From NCBI GenBank assembly GCA_937934595.1, contig CALGZA010000031.1, positions 62,001 through 126,000 of the forward strand: 64,000 bases of DNA, in the 5' to 3' direction. Position numbers and translations under genes: made by a program. The notes beneath the pieces were generated by a model that did not search any database, was not told the origin of the DNA, and saw only the letters and a program-made list of their open reading frames with translations. The DNA comes from an uncultured Verrucomicrobiales bacterium. GTDB lineage: Bacteria > Verrucomicrobiota > Verrucomicrobiia > Verrucomicrobiales > Akkermansiaceae. Position 1 is the stretch's first letter. Every line of letters starts with the position of its first letter. Below, in pieces: positions 55,359 to 64,000 of this stretch.

Positions 55359-58300
55359 TTAGAGGCAGATTTTTCTTTTAACAGCTTGATCACATGCTTT
55401 TCTACCAAACATGTAGAACACAGCAGGTGTTATGGCTAGTCCGAGAATTGTGCTGGAGATGAGTCCTCCAGTAATAGCGATGGCGATAGGGCTAAGAATT
55501 TCCTTTCCTGATTCACCCGATGCAAGGACGAGTGGGATGAGAGCAATACCAGCAGAGAATGCTGTCAATAGCACTGGCAGTAGTCGTTCTTTTGTGCCTC
55601 GTATTATGAGTTCTTTACCAAAGTTCATTCCTTCTTCACTCATCAGCATGATGTAGTGAGAAATGAGCATGATGGAGTTACGCGCTGAGATTCCTGCTAC
55701 CGCGATGAAGCCCACTAATGATGCGATGGAGATAGGGATCTCCATAAAGTGAGTGAACAGAACAGCACCTATCAGTGAGAGTGGAATGTCCGTGATGACT
55801 TGGAGCACGAAGTTTATCGAGCCAAAGTAACTGAACAAGAGTACTGAGACGATCAGTAAGACTCCAATCGACCAGTTGGTAATTTTTTCAGCTGATTCCT
55901 GCTGGGCTATGTATTCGCCTTCGATAGTGATTGTTTCTGCTGGATATTGTTCTTTGATTTTTCTGTCCAGTGCTCCTACAACAGATAGTAGATCCCTGTT
56001 GGTTGGGTTGATAGCAACAGAAAATGTGCGTTCGTTGTTTTCACGGTTAATAACGTTCGGTCCTTTGGCTTGTAGAATCTCTGCTACTTGGTAGACTTGG
56101 ATTTGTTTTCCCACTCCATTGGTGATGTATAGATTTCGAATTTTATCTTCTGACTGACGAATATCGTTATCCAACCTAGAAACTATTCTAATGATCCGTT
56201 CACCCTCGTAAACTTCTAACAGTTTAGCACCATTGAGGAAGTTATGGATCTGATCATTAAAGGATTTAGGGGTGATTCCGTATACGCTGCCACGCTCTCT
56301 ATTAAAAAGGATTTGTAGCTGAGGGATAGCTGCTTGCTGTGCTATCTGAGCATCTTCTAAGCCAGGAATAGACTGACAAATATTTTGGATGCCGGTGCCG
56401 ATATTACGGAGGTGGTCTAAATCACGTCCAGATATCTTTACCACGACTTTGGCACTGACTCCTGAGAGCATGTGTCCGATACGGTCAGTTAGAGGACCGC
56501 TTACTACTGAGAATGTTCCCACTAGTGACTTCATTTTAGTCTTTATCTCATCGATTATTTCTTTACGACTTCGCGTGATGTGCTCATCAAATTCGATGTC
56601 AAACTCAACTGTAGAAACGGGGACCACGTGGTCACCATTTTCCGCTCTTCCAGCTCGGTGACCAACAGTCTTTATCCCATCAATATTTACTAGCATTTTA
56701 TCAACCGATAGACCAAGTTTATGGGTGACTTCAAGTGAGGTTCCGGGTGCAGTGGTCATCGCGACTATGAGGGTTTCTTCTTTGAATTTAGGTAGGAATT
56801 CTTTTGGCATTTTCATAAAAGTAAGAATGCTAAAAGTGAGAATGATAAGTCCAATAGCTATAGTCAGCGTAGGTAAACGTAATGCTACTTTCATGAAGGT
56901 GAGTTCAAGTAACTTCTTAAGTGTTCTAATGATGATGCCGTCTTTGTGCTCAATATTTTCTCTAGGCTTCAAGAAGATGGAGCATAGCGCAGGAATTACT
57001 GTTAGTGAGACGATGAATGATGCTACCATGCTTGCTATTGTAGCGGTAGCTATAGGGGTGAATAGGCGACCTTGGAGACCTGACAGAGCCAGCAAAGGCA
57101 CGAATACAAGGATAATGAATATAGTTGCGTAGAGAATGGAATTACGAACTTCTCCGGACGCCTTTGCGATCACTTCTATGCGTGGTCTGGGATTTGCGGC
57201 TGAAACATTTTCTTTGAGTCTGCGGAGGACGTTTTCAATATCTACAATGGCATCATCTACAACGATTCCGATGGCTACAGCAAGTCCACCCAAGGTCATC
57301 GAGTTCACACTGATATCCATCACTGTGAAAATGAGTATGGTGACAGCAAATGACAGCGGTATAGCAGTCAATGTTATGAGAGTGGTTACTAAGGAGGTAC
57401 GCGGATTTTTTAGATTGAAAAGGAAGATGAAGAGTATGATGACTACCATAATAGCTCCGTCTCTTATGGCTTCAAAGAGATTATCCATGGCTGCATTAAT
57501 GAATGATGCTTGTTTGAAAAGAGAAGTAAGTTTGATGTCTTTACCTTCAGCTTCAATTTGACGCGACATTTCTTCTAAGACGTTCTGAATTTCTGTGGTG
57601 AGAGTGCGGGTGTCCACACCTGGGGATTTTACCACACTCAAAATAACTCCTTTTTGACCATTGACTCCAGCTTCTCCGCGCTGGGGTTGGATGGCCCATT
57701 CTACTTTGGCAACGTCCGCCAGAGTGATGGTGCGATCACCCACTTTTTTTATAGTGGTGAGCTTAATTTCATCGAGATCAGAGGTCATGGAGAGCACGCG
57801 AATCATCTGTTCACGTGAGCGCTCGGTGACATATCCTCCTGTGGTATTGCTGGCTACTTGAGAGATTGCTTGATTTATTTCATTTGCGGAAATTCCGTAT
57901 GCGAGCATTTTCTCAGGAATGATTTTCACTTGTATCTGCTGGACTCCTCCTCCCATTGATAAAGAGTCAACTACACCTGGGAGCTTCATGATCTGCTTAC
58001 GCAGAGTCCAGTCCGAGTATGTGCGCAAATCAGAGGGTGAGATTTCATCGTTGGGCGAAGTGATGCCGATGAGCATGACTTCTCCCATGAGCGATGCGAC
58101 AGGAGTGAGCTGAGGCATGATACCAGCTTCCAACTCTACACTACCTAGGCGCTCTTGCACAAATTGTCTAGCACGGTAGATATCTGTGCCCCACTCGAAC
58201 TCGACCACAACGAGCGAGAGCCCCACGTCAGTTTTTGACTGAAGTCTGGTGATTCCTTGGATGCCATTGACGGCTTTTTCGATTGGTATGGTTACGTAGT

Positions 58301-58487
58301 TTTCTACTTCCTCTGGAGCCTTTCCGGGGACTTCTGTCATGATGGTGACACGAGGTTTAGTAAGATCTGGCAGGACTTCCACAGGGAGTTTATTACCCTG
58401 GATGATTCCAGCGACAATGATTGTGGCAGCAACGGCTAGGACGATGAGCCTATTCTGCAATGATTTTATGATTAAAAAATTTAACAT
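55359..58487 (-). CDS. heavy-metal efflux RND permease (CzcA/CusA type)
   Basis: A 1042-residue inner-membrane proton/metal antiporter with 12 transmembrane helices and two large periplasmic loops. The N-terminus has the RND first helix (LIVLAVAATIIVAGIIQGNKLPVEVLPDLTKPRVTIMTEVPG). TM4 carries the acidic relay VVDDAIVDIENVLRRL. TM10-12 contain VGFIAVAGISARNSIMLI and LTAFSAGIALIPLVLASGESGKEI. The acidic motif supports the heavy-metal (HME) class. Metal specificity cannot be assigned. It is the fourth gene of the operon; the start is 18 nt after the adaptor stop. Confidence 0.92.
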   Translation of the reverse strand: MLNFLIIKSLQNRLIVLAVAATIIVAGIIQGNKLPVEVLPDLTKPRVTIMTEVPGKAPEEVENYVTIPIEKAVNGIQGITRLQSKTDVGLSLVVVEFEWGTDIYRARQFVQERLGSVELEAGIMPQLTPVASLMGEVMLIGITSPNDEISPSDLRTYSDWTLRKQIMKLPGVVDSLSMGGGVQQIQVKIIPEKMLAYGISANEINQAISQVASNTTGGYVTERSREQMIRVLSMTSDLDEIKLTTIKKVGDRTITLADVAKVEWAIQPQRGEAGVNGQKGVILSVVKSPGVDTRTLTTEIQNVLEEMSRQIEAEGKDIKLTSLFKQASFINAAMDNLFEAIRDGAIMVVIILFIFLFNLKNPRTSLVTTLITLTAIPLSFAVTILIFTVMDISVNSMTLGGLAVAIGIVVDDAIVDIENVLRRLKENVSAANPRPRIEVIAKASGEVRNSILYATIFIILVFVPLLALSGLQGRLFTPIATATIASMVASFIVSLTVIPALCSIFLKPRENIEHKDGIIIRTLKKLLELTFMKVALRLPTLTIAIGLIILTFSILTFMKMPKEFLPKFKEETLIVAMTTAPGTSLEVTHKLGLSVDKMLVNIDGIKTVGHRAGRAENGDHVVPVSTVEFDIEFDEHITRSRKEIIDEIKTKMKSLVGTFSVVSGPLTDRIGHMLSGVSAKVVVKISGRDLDHLRNIGTGIQNICQSIPGLEDAQIAQQAAIPQLQILFNRERGSVYGITPKSFNDQIHNFLNGAKLLEVYEGERIIRIVSRLDNDIRQSEDKIRNLYITNGVGKQIQVYQVAEILQAKGPNVINRENNERTFSVAINPTNRDLLSVVGALDRKIKEQYPAETITIEGEYIAQQESAEKITNWSIGVLLIVSVLLFSYFGSINFVLQVITDIPLSLIGAVLFTHFMEIPISIASLVGFIAVAGISARNSIMLISHYIMLMSEEGMNFGKELIIRGTKERLLPVLLTAFSAGIALIPLVLASGESGKEILSPIAIAITGGLISSTILGLAITPAVFYMFGRKACDQAVKRKICL

Positions 58488-58505
58488 AATATGAAATGGT
58501 CAGAA

Positions 58506-59630
58506 TTAACTTACATCCTTCTTACGGAAGATGGTAAAGATGAGGAGTATAAGCAGGATACCGCATGCCGTATAAAGCAGGACGCGCTCAGTGCTAGATG
58601 GCCCTTGCTCAGCGGAGCCTCCTCCAGCAGTGGCTTTCGCAGCAGCTACTTGCTGTGGTGTGATTTCAGATCCGTCTGTGTTGTGCTTATGACCGTGTGC
58701 CTCATCGAGCGCTTTCACTAAATCATTTTTATCTGGGTTAGTGTGTGAAAGGAAATAACCTCCTTCAGTCACAATGTCGTCGATTACATTGAGTTCTTTA
58801 TTTTGGAGTATGATTTCTGCTCTATCACTGTTCACCTTACCAACTACAACAGGAACTTTTCTAAAAGCGTGATCAATTTCGTAATCACGCTTGAATACAT
58901 GAGAATTTAGCTGATCACCTTGGATAGCTGATTTAGGGACTGAGAAAACCTTAGGTCTAGAGCTAATGACTATATTGAACTCCGTGAGCATATTAGGGCG
59001 TATCTCTAGATCTGGGTTGTCGAGTAAAAATATAGCTTTGATTGTACCTGAGCTAGTGTTTGCTTCTGTGCCAAAACGAAAGAGTTTCCCTTCAAAGGTT
59101 TTATTTCCTAATGAGATGATTTTGATTTGAGCTGACTGCCCGACTTTGACGTGCGCTGCCTTACTCTCAGGAATGTCAGCAACTGCCCAGACTTTTGATA
59201 TATCGATAATATACATCAGTTCTTCACTGGGTTCTATTGGTTGACCGAGATTAATATGGCTTTTGAATACCATGCCGCCTGCAGGAGCTTTCACAGGGAT
59301 CACTGGAGGAGGGGACCCTGGCTGGCGACTCTCTACTTTAAGAACAATTTGCCCTTGTTCTACAATGTCGCCGATAACTGGTGGACGAGTAACTACTCTC
59401 CCAGCTATGCGTGAACTGACTAAAGTTATGCTGCTCGGAGTAGCTTCGATACGACCTATCGCAAAGAGTGTTTTCTCAAAGGTGGTAATCTTGGGGTTCG
59501 CAGTGAGAATCCCTGCGTTTTTTTCTTTGATAGCATCCAGAGGAATGAGATTATCTGTATTTTCTTCTGCTATTGCTAGCGGCGATACGAGGATGATACA
59601 AGTGGTAATAAATGTGATAATTGTTTTCAT
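58506..59630 (-). CDS. RND membrane fusion protein (CzcB/CusB type) with C-terminal membrane helix
   Basis: A 374-residue adaptor. A signal peptide (1-21) is followed by a barrel-sandwich/lipoyl region (VSSRIAGRVVTRPPVIGDIVEQGQIVL ... VKAPAGGMVFKSHINLGQPI), a beta-barrel (VADIPESKAAHVKVGQSAQIK) and a membrane-proximal domain. A His-rich segment (DEAHGHKHN) and an unusual C-terminal hydrophobic helix with basic end (VLLYTACGILLILLIFTIFRKK) close the protein. Most adaptors have only an N-terminal anchor. It lies between the outer-membrane factor gene (11 nt) and the permease gene. Confidence 0.9.
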   Translation of the reverse strand: MKTIITFITTCIILVSPLAIAEENTDNLIPLDAIKEKNAGILTANPKITTFEKTLFAIGRIEATPSSITLVSSRIAGRVVTRPPVIGDIVEQGQIVLKVESRQPGSPPPVIPVKAPAGGMVFKSHINLGQPIEPSEELMYIIDISKVWAVADIPESKAAHVKVGQSAQIKIISLGNKTFEGKLFRFGTEANTSSGTIKAIFLLDNPDLEIRPNMLTEFNIVISSRPKVFSVPKSAIQGDQLNSHVFKRDYEIDHAFRKVPVVVGKVNSDRAEIILQNKELNVIDDIVTEGGYFLSHTNPDKNDLVKALDEAHGHKHNTDGSEITPQQVAAAKATAGGGSAEQGPSSTERVLLYTACGILLILLIFTIFRKKDVS

Positions 59631-59641
59631 GGTGGTGATGA

Positions 59642-60955
59642 TTAAAAGGCTGAGTTTGGTTTACCGAGAGCTGCGAAATATTTGACGCGTGCTTGGTGGA
59701 ATTTGAGATTGTTATCAATGAGCGAAGCGCGAAGCTCTAGCTCTTGAGTTTTGGATTTAAGGAAGCTTGTGAAGTCTCCTTGTCCTTTCTTGTAGGCGGT
59801 TTCTAGATCGGTAGTAGTTTTCTCAGCTAATGGTAAGAGCTCCTTTCTAACAGATGCGTTTTGTGCCATCCACGTTTGCATCCCCTGCTTGTGGGTAGCT
59901 ACTTGGAGACGGATCTCAGAGGCTAGTGCGCCGCGTTCTAAAACACTTCGCTGTGCCTTAGCGATAGCGGCTTCAATGTTACCCTCGTTTTTATCATAGA
60001 AGGGCAGCGGGATAGATAGCCCTATGCCAATCCTGCCTTCAGTCTCTATTCCCTCGGGCGCATCTTCTTCTCTACCGAGTGCTCCTAGGACGGAAACTTC
60101 TACATCATCATAACGTTTGGATTTCTCTAACAGAATATTGCTTTTAGAGTGCTGAAATTCTAATGCCTTAGCACGAAAGTCTGCTCTATCTGAGAGTGAC
60201 AAAGTGCGTGATGGGATGTTGAGTGACGGGAGTGAACCAGATAAATTCAGTGGTTTAGAAGCGGGCAGGCCGATGTATTGCTTAAGTTTTGTAGTGAGTA
60301 GGTTGTGTTCACCAGCGAGTTGTTTCTTTTTGATGCTGAGAGTTTGGATTTTTAGTTTGGTCTGGGCTGCATCTAGCTGTGAGAGTTCGCCTTTTGCGGC
60401 GGCTTCATCAATGAATTTAGTGATGTTAGTCAGTGATGAGATCTGTTTGTCGATGTTTGCAGACTGGCTTCGCAGTTGAAGGATTTCTACTGCAATGATC
60501 TGGGCTGCAGTAATGAGTTGTTGCTCTGCCATTTTGATTTCCTCTTTGGCGATGAGTAGCTGGTCAGCAGAGACACGTTTCTCTAGGTTGAGCTTATTGG
60601 TGATAGGGAAGCGCTGAGAAAAACTTACCTCTAGCTCGCCTTGGGAACCGGGTATGATCTTGTTGGCACCTATCCCTAGGGTGGGGTTAGCGCGTCTTCC
60701 AGATTGGTTGAGTCGTCCAGCGCTCTCTGCTATCTTGAGTTTTGCGGCGCGTAGTTGTGGGTTGTTGTTGCTTATTCGTCTGGCGAGGGCACTTATATTA
60801 AGGGAGCTACTATAGTTTTTGGGACGTAGTTTACTGGAGAAGTTTGGCAGGTCTGCTTCGTCGGAGAGGACGATACGCTTTTTCTCAAGACTGGCGCATG
60901 AGCTAAGCATAGCGATAGTACCTGTGGTGATGATAAATTGTTTGTGAAATTTCAT
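59642..60955 (-). CDS. outer-membrane efflux factor (CzcC/CusC/TolC family) lipoprotein
   Basis: 437 residues from the ATG at 60955. The upstream part of the frame to 61042 has no family match, and the lipobox argues for this start. Lipobox AMLSSC (Cys20). Two OEP repeats follow, mostly alpha-helical: LARRISNNNPQLRAAKLKIAESAGRLNQSGRRANPTLG begins the first, and GIGLSIPLPFYDKNEGNIEAA begins the second. It forms the outer-membrane channel of the tripartite pump. It is followed by the adaptor gene after 11 nt. Confidence 0.9.
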   Translation of the reverse strand: MKFHKQFIITTGTIAMLSSCASLEKKRIVLSDEADLPNFSSKLRPKNYSSSLNISALARRISNNNPQLRAAKLKIAESAGRLNQSGRRANPTLGIGANKIIPGSQGELEVSFSQRFPITNKLNLEKRVSADQLLIAKEEIKMAEQQLITAAQIIAVEILQLRSQSANIDKQISSLTNITKFIDEAAAKGELSQLDAAQTKLKIQTLSIKKKQLAGEHNLLTTKLKQYIGLPASKPLNLSGSLPSLNIPSRTLSLSDRADFRAKALEFQHSKSNILLEKSKRYDDVEVSVLGALGREEDAPEGIETEGRIGIGLSIPLPFYDKNEGNIEAAIAKAQRSVLERGALASEIRLQVATHKQGMQTWMAQNASVRKELLPLAEKTTTDLETAYKKGQGDFTSFLKSKTQELELRASLIDNNLKFHQARVKYFAALGKPNSAF

Positions 60956-61069
60956 GATGAAAATTGAAAAAATGGGTGTGCGATCAATGCACGAAAAAAA
61001 GGTTCCTAGAAATATTAGGAAATTAAAAGGGAGCCAAACCACTCAAGAGGTTTAGCAAGAAAAAGTATA

Positions 61070-61534
61070 CTAAATAAGGAATACGCCAAGATGAATCGAC
61101 GTGAAGCGAGCGTCATGTTGTGTTACATAATCTCTCTGGGAGGGTGGTGCGTTACTCTGATTGAACAAACAGAGTAGCTGGGAAAACTGTGAAAAACTTA
61201 CCTTTTTAGATGCTATGGAAATGGCATCTAGGATGTGTTCTTTAGTTTTGATTTCAACTATTTTAGCACCGAAGAGGTAGGGATATGATTTACGAGTCTT
61301 ACAAGTGCAGTGATTAAATGGAGTGGGATTGATATCAAATTGACGATCAGCGCTGGTTGATGTTTTATGGTTATGTTCGCAGTTACAACTATTATGAGCC
61401 TCATAGACTAATCCAGCAGGAAGAGAGAGAGTCTGCGATGAGCGGCAATTAGTATCATGCGAAAGTGTCCCTAAGTTCAGTAAAATCTGGCTGAACATGG
61501 CTATTAAGCATACTATATTACCTAAGATTTTCAT
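61070..61534 (-). CDS. small exported Cys/His-rich protein leading the metal-efflux operon
   Basis: A 154-residue protein with a signal peptide (about 1-24) and two Cys/His clusters (NSCNCEHNHK around 48-57, and FNHCTCKTRK around 73-82), then a basic, helical C-terminus. I know no family for it. Its place as first gene before the outer-membrane factor and its metal-ligand clusters suggest a periplasmic metal sensor or carrier. The exported first genes of some copper/zinc operons are comparable; the link is inferred. A possible promoter is directly upstream. Confidence 0.65.
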   Translation of the reverse strand: MKILGNIVCLIAMFSQILLNLGTLSHDTNCRSSQTLSLPAGLVYEAHNSCNCEHNHKTSTSADRQFDINPTPFNHCTCKTRKSYPYLFGAKIVEIKTKEHILDAISIASKKVSFSQFSQLLCLFNQSNAPPSQRDYVTQHDARFTSIHLGVFLI

Positions 61535-61552
61535 TTTTATTTAATACTAGAA

Positions 61553-61581
61553 AATTTAAATTAGATCTTACCTTTTTTCAA
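61553..61581 (-). promoter_or_regulatory. candidate sigma-70-like promoter of the metal-efflux operon
   Basis: On the minus strand TTGAAA (61581-61576) and TAAATT (61558-61553) are 17 nt apart, close to the -35/-10 consensus. The inferred start would leave only about ten nucleotides of leader before the ATG at 61534. No regulator gene (MerR, ArsR, CzcR type) is next to the operon. Confidence 0.3.
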
Positions 61582-61662
61582 GTAGAATTTAAAATAGTGT
61601 AATAAGAGCGGGTAGGGTATGTTAGTATCTTGAGCATGATGGGGAGGGAGAAGTTGTATGGC

Positions 61663-64000
61663 TTATTTTGATTTTAGGGGAGATAGGGTGAAGGATTTGA
61701 CTGCAATACCTGCTTGTGGAGGTAGCCGGCGGAAGATGTCTAGTGTGTTTATGCCTTTTTTTAGTTCTAGGGTTATTTTTTGAGTGGTATTTGTCCAGTT
61801 ACCTTTGGTGAAGGGAAGTGTTAGATTATTAGGGGTGTTTCCGTTAATGCTTACCATGAGGTGCTGGCCGTAGTTGTTGGTTACGACGTTGGCGTGGAAG
61901 TGGTATTTACCAGGTTTTATGGCGTTCACTGTGTAGCTGAGATGTGATTGTTTTTGGATAGATGGTCCTGTGGGATCTATTTTATCACCTTGTTTGTAGT
62001 AGTTTTTGTCGTATCTATCAGCGACACGTTCTAGTGCGTTTCCGTAGATGTCATAAAGTCCCCATGGGTTTGGTTTTTTTTGTCCAACTGGGTTTGTTTT
62101 TTCTTTTGAGTTTGTTTTTGTCCAAGCGTATTCGTTGAGATTAGTGTCTGAGTTTCCGAAGAAGTATTTTGTGTTGGTTCCTGCTCTAGCTGCGTATTCC
62201 CATTCTGCTTCTGATGGTAGTCTTATGATTTTGGTTGTTTTTTCTGATGCTAATTCGCAGAATTTGAGTGCATCTTGCTCGGAGATGTTAATGGCTGGGA
62301 AGTTAGGTTTTTTTGAAGTGATGGAGGGGTTAGAGCTGGTGATGGCTTGAAGCTGAGCTTGAGTGACCTCGTATTTACCTAGATAATATCCTTTGGTGAG
62401 AGTTACTTTGTGTTTTGGAAGCTCAATGCATTGGAATCTTCCGTCTTTGGTGCTTTCGCCGCCCATGGTGAATGTGCCTGGTTTGATATAGACTAGGTCC
62501 ATGTTTATTCCTTTACCGAGATCGATAGTGATTTCTTTGGGGGTTTTTGATCCTTCTGTTGGGGTCATGGCTACGCGGAATCCCCAGTCATTGTAGCGAC
62601 CGTATCCACCGCTTTTTATTCTTGCGCCGGAGGATATGGTTCTGAGGACAGTGAGTCCCTTAGGGGTGAATCTGCCCATATTGATTTGGAGTCCTTTGTG
62701 GTAGCTTTTTAATACTTTGTTTCTGCCAGGGTTTTTATCAAATGCTGCAGCTGGGATGGTTATTATGTCATTTTTATATGTGATTTTTTTATCATTATCT
62801 GTGACGGTTGATTCTGTGACGGTGTCAGGGCCTTTTGGTGCGGCATTTGATTCACCGATTTCTGCGCCTAGAGCAGCAAGTTCTTTTGCGTTTGAGTTTT
62901 CGATGATGTCGCGCTGTAATTGGAGTGAGAGATTTCCCCAGAATCCGGGTTTTTCTTGGCCGTGTTCCCCGTAGACGCGTTTTTCATCCATGACATCACC
63001 AAGCCACATGGCTCTTTTTACTGTGGGGTATTTGATACGATCATATCTAGCTTGTGATGAAGCGAGGAAGTTACGGTCCTTTTTGTAGGGGCCTGATGTC
63101 CAGCCACGTCCCCAACCTGGTCCTAGGTTAACGACCCAGGCTTTAGGTGTCCAGTGTGTGAGAGCGGCGTGTCCTTTGCTGGGTCTGGCGGCAGTGGGTA
63201 TGCCGAATGCTCTGAGAATGAATCTGCCAAAGAAAGCACGGCGTCCGCATATTCCACCGTTCATCATTATATTTTGAAACGATTGTAGTTCTGGGCGATC
63301 ATATTTGACGTCTCCTGATCCATATTTTACATCTGAGGCGACGATACGGACATAGCGCCAGCCGTAGTCTGGTGTGGTAATGTGGGCTGGCTGGTAATTA
63401 CGCAGCATGTTACGACCCCATGTTAAGATGTGGTTAGGTTCACTGCCGTCGACGACCATTCTTAGTTCCCATGCATTGAGGTTAGCGAAGGCTGGGTCTA
63501 GGTCTTTATTGAGGTATGCGTTTGCGAAGTAGAGGAATCGTTTTACTGGGTTTATGTGAGTTTCTGATGATTTGTCATTGATGGGATTAACTTGTATGAT
63601 GGGGACGGAGTGTTCGAGGGCGATGGCGATAGCAAGTTCTCGCAGAACTTTATCGTTACTATTAGGCATTTGCTTGATGATGTTAGCGTAAATTTCCATA
63701 GCAGGTCCGTATTGTGCTGCGCTGTGAGTATTACGGCCTAATTTGATTTTTTTAGCTCCGTCAGCGGTGAGCATGTCCCGCATCAAATCAGTATCTGATA
63801 GAAGTGATTTGACTAGTTGATGGTTTTTGGGGCTTTTCTGAGCAAATGAGGCAAGGCCCTTTGGTGTTGATTCCATGAGGACTATGTATTTTACGAGTGG
63901 TGGGTCTATGGTTCCGTGAGTGATGATTTTTGAGAAGCCGGATTGTATGAAGGTTTTTTTTGTATGTAGTTTAGCTTTTGTTAGTTTATCGGTGGCGGTT
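61663..64000 (-). CDS. transglutaminase-like + FGE-like + carbohydrate-binding-like protein, 5' end outside window
   Basis: The frame is open to the right edge, so at least 778 residues; numbering here is from Met at 63876. Residues about 110-260 resemble a transglutaminase core: MNGGICGRRAFFGRF (Cys210), GIPTAARPSKGHAALTHW (His236). Residues 371-402 (ITIPAAAFDKN...) look like the beginning of a beta-sandwich carbohydrate-binding module whose rest is at 645-735. Between them is a formylglycine-generating-enzyme-like domain: MDLVYIKPGTFTMGG (459-473), LGKYEVTQAQ, RLPSEAEWEYAARAG and LYDIYGNALERVAD (607-620). The usual C-terminal VLR...GFRVA segment lies before it (410-436). The catalytic Cys pair of true FGEs is not evident, so it may bind rather than oxidise. 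Confidence 0.72.
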   Translation of the reverse strand, partial: TATDKLTKAKLHTKKTFIQSGFSKIITHGTIDPPLVKYIVLMESTPKGLASFAQKSPKNHQLVKSLLSDTDLMRDMLTADGAKKIKLGRNTHSAAQYGPAMEIYANIIKQMPNSNDKVLRELAIAIALEHSVPIIQVNPINDKSSETHINPVKRFLYFANAYLNKDLDPAFANLNAWELRMVVDGSEPNHILTWGRNMLRNYQPAHITTPDYGWRYVRIVASDVKYGSGDVKYDRPELQSFQNIMMNGGICGRRAFFGRFILRAFGIPTAARPSKGHAALTHWTPKAWVVNLGPGWGRGWTSGPYKKDRNFLASSQARYDRIKYPTVKRAMWLGDVMDEKRVYGEHGQEKPGFWGNLSLQLQRDIIENSNAKELAALGAEIGESNAAPKGPDTVTESTVTDNDKKITYKNDIITIPAAAFDKNPGRNKVLKSYHKGLQINMGRFTPKGLTVLRTISSGARIKSGGYGRYNDWGFRVAMTPTEGSKTPKEITIDLGKGINMDLVYIKPGTFTMGGESTKDGRFQCIELPKHKVTLTKGYYLGKYEVTQAQLQAITSSNPSITSKKPNFPAINISEQDALKFCELASEKTTKIIRLPSEAEWEYAARAGTNTKYFFGNSDTNLNEYAWTKTNSKEKTNPVGQKKPNPWGLYDIYGNALERVADRYDKNYYKQGDKIDPTGPSIQKQSHLSYTVNAIKPGKYHFHANVVTNNYGQHLMVSINGNTPNNLTLPFTKGNWTNTTQKITLELKKGINTLDIFRRLPPQAGIAVKSFTLSPLKSK

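Noticed and set aside
60956-61042. Longer start for the outer-membrane efflux factor
   Set aside because: Leader residues have no family similarity, while the ATG at 60955 gives a proper lipobox.

Overview
This 64 kb window is chromosomal DNA from a bacterium of the phylum Verrucomicrobiota, most likely a relative of Akkermansia or Rubritalea (Verrucomicrobiales). The main evidence is a five-gene envelope cluster at 4364-11676. Its order and domain content match the Akkermansia muciniphila Amuc_1102, 1101 (PilM), 1100, 1099 and 1098 (secretin) genes. An archaeal-type ProRS, a GspG-like pseudopilin ending in the SPGPD...SW pattern, and planctomycete/verrucomicrobial-style sulfatase-modifying and esterase proteins support this. 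Composition is low to moderate in GC. The + strand is rich in G and T for genes of both orientations, so the + strand is probably the leading strand throughout. Few start codons have a recognisable Shine-Dalgarno sequence.

Layout. The left edge (1-1586, minus) is a two-gene RNA-repair cassette: an ATP-dependent RNA ligase followed by an HD-phosphoesterase/polynucleotide-kinase fusion that is cut by the window edge and starts at 949. Next come an OppF/DppF-type ATPase and proS (minus). The pilus-like Amuc-type cluster runs 4364-11676. A housekeeping block follows: coaE-rho-rnd, then gyrB-gyrA, a DUF481 outer-membrane protein, a pseudopilin, rnr, argJ, a PIN/TRAM membrane protein, a TPMT-family methyltransferase, an unknown protein and an M16 protease. 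A large secreted CE2-like esterase (31872-34868) is followed by a fossil ISAs1-family transposase (34935-35398) that explains most of the next apparently empty interval. Then come yceD-rpmF-plsX, a MidA-type methyltransferase, a class A penicillin-binding protein with a degenerate transpeptidase site, and a probable three-gene operon (zinc-ribbon membrane protein, CoaD-motif protein, ArgA-like acetyltransferase). After these are an EEP-family lipoprotein, tatA, an Hsp70, UDP-glucose pyrophosphorylase, a SASA-type esterase, an entericidin-like lipoprotein, the RNA methyltransferase cluster rsmE-trmB-rlmI, and tRNA-Thr(UGU). A five-gene heavy-metal efflux operon (61534 to 54742, minus) is followed at the right edge by a partial gene combining transglutaminase-like, formylglycine-generating-enzyme-like and carbohydrate-binding-like modules.

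How the genes work together. The pilus-like cluster supplies a cytoplasmic/inner-membrane platform (PilM-PilN fusion, PilO-like Amuc_1100 homolog, calcium-motif Amuc_1099 homolog), an outer-membrane secretin and a secreted accessory protein. Assembly ATPases and prepilin peptidase are not in the window. The metal operon encodes a complete tripartite RND pump bracketed by two metal-ligand-rich exported proteins. The least explained items are the nested or permuted FGE architecture, the PBP lacking SxxK and SxN, the CoaD-motif protein, and the basic insertion in the Amuc_1100 homolog.
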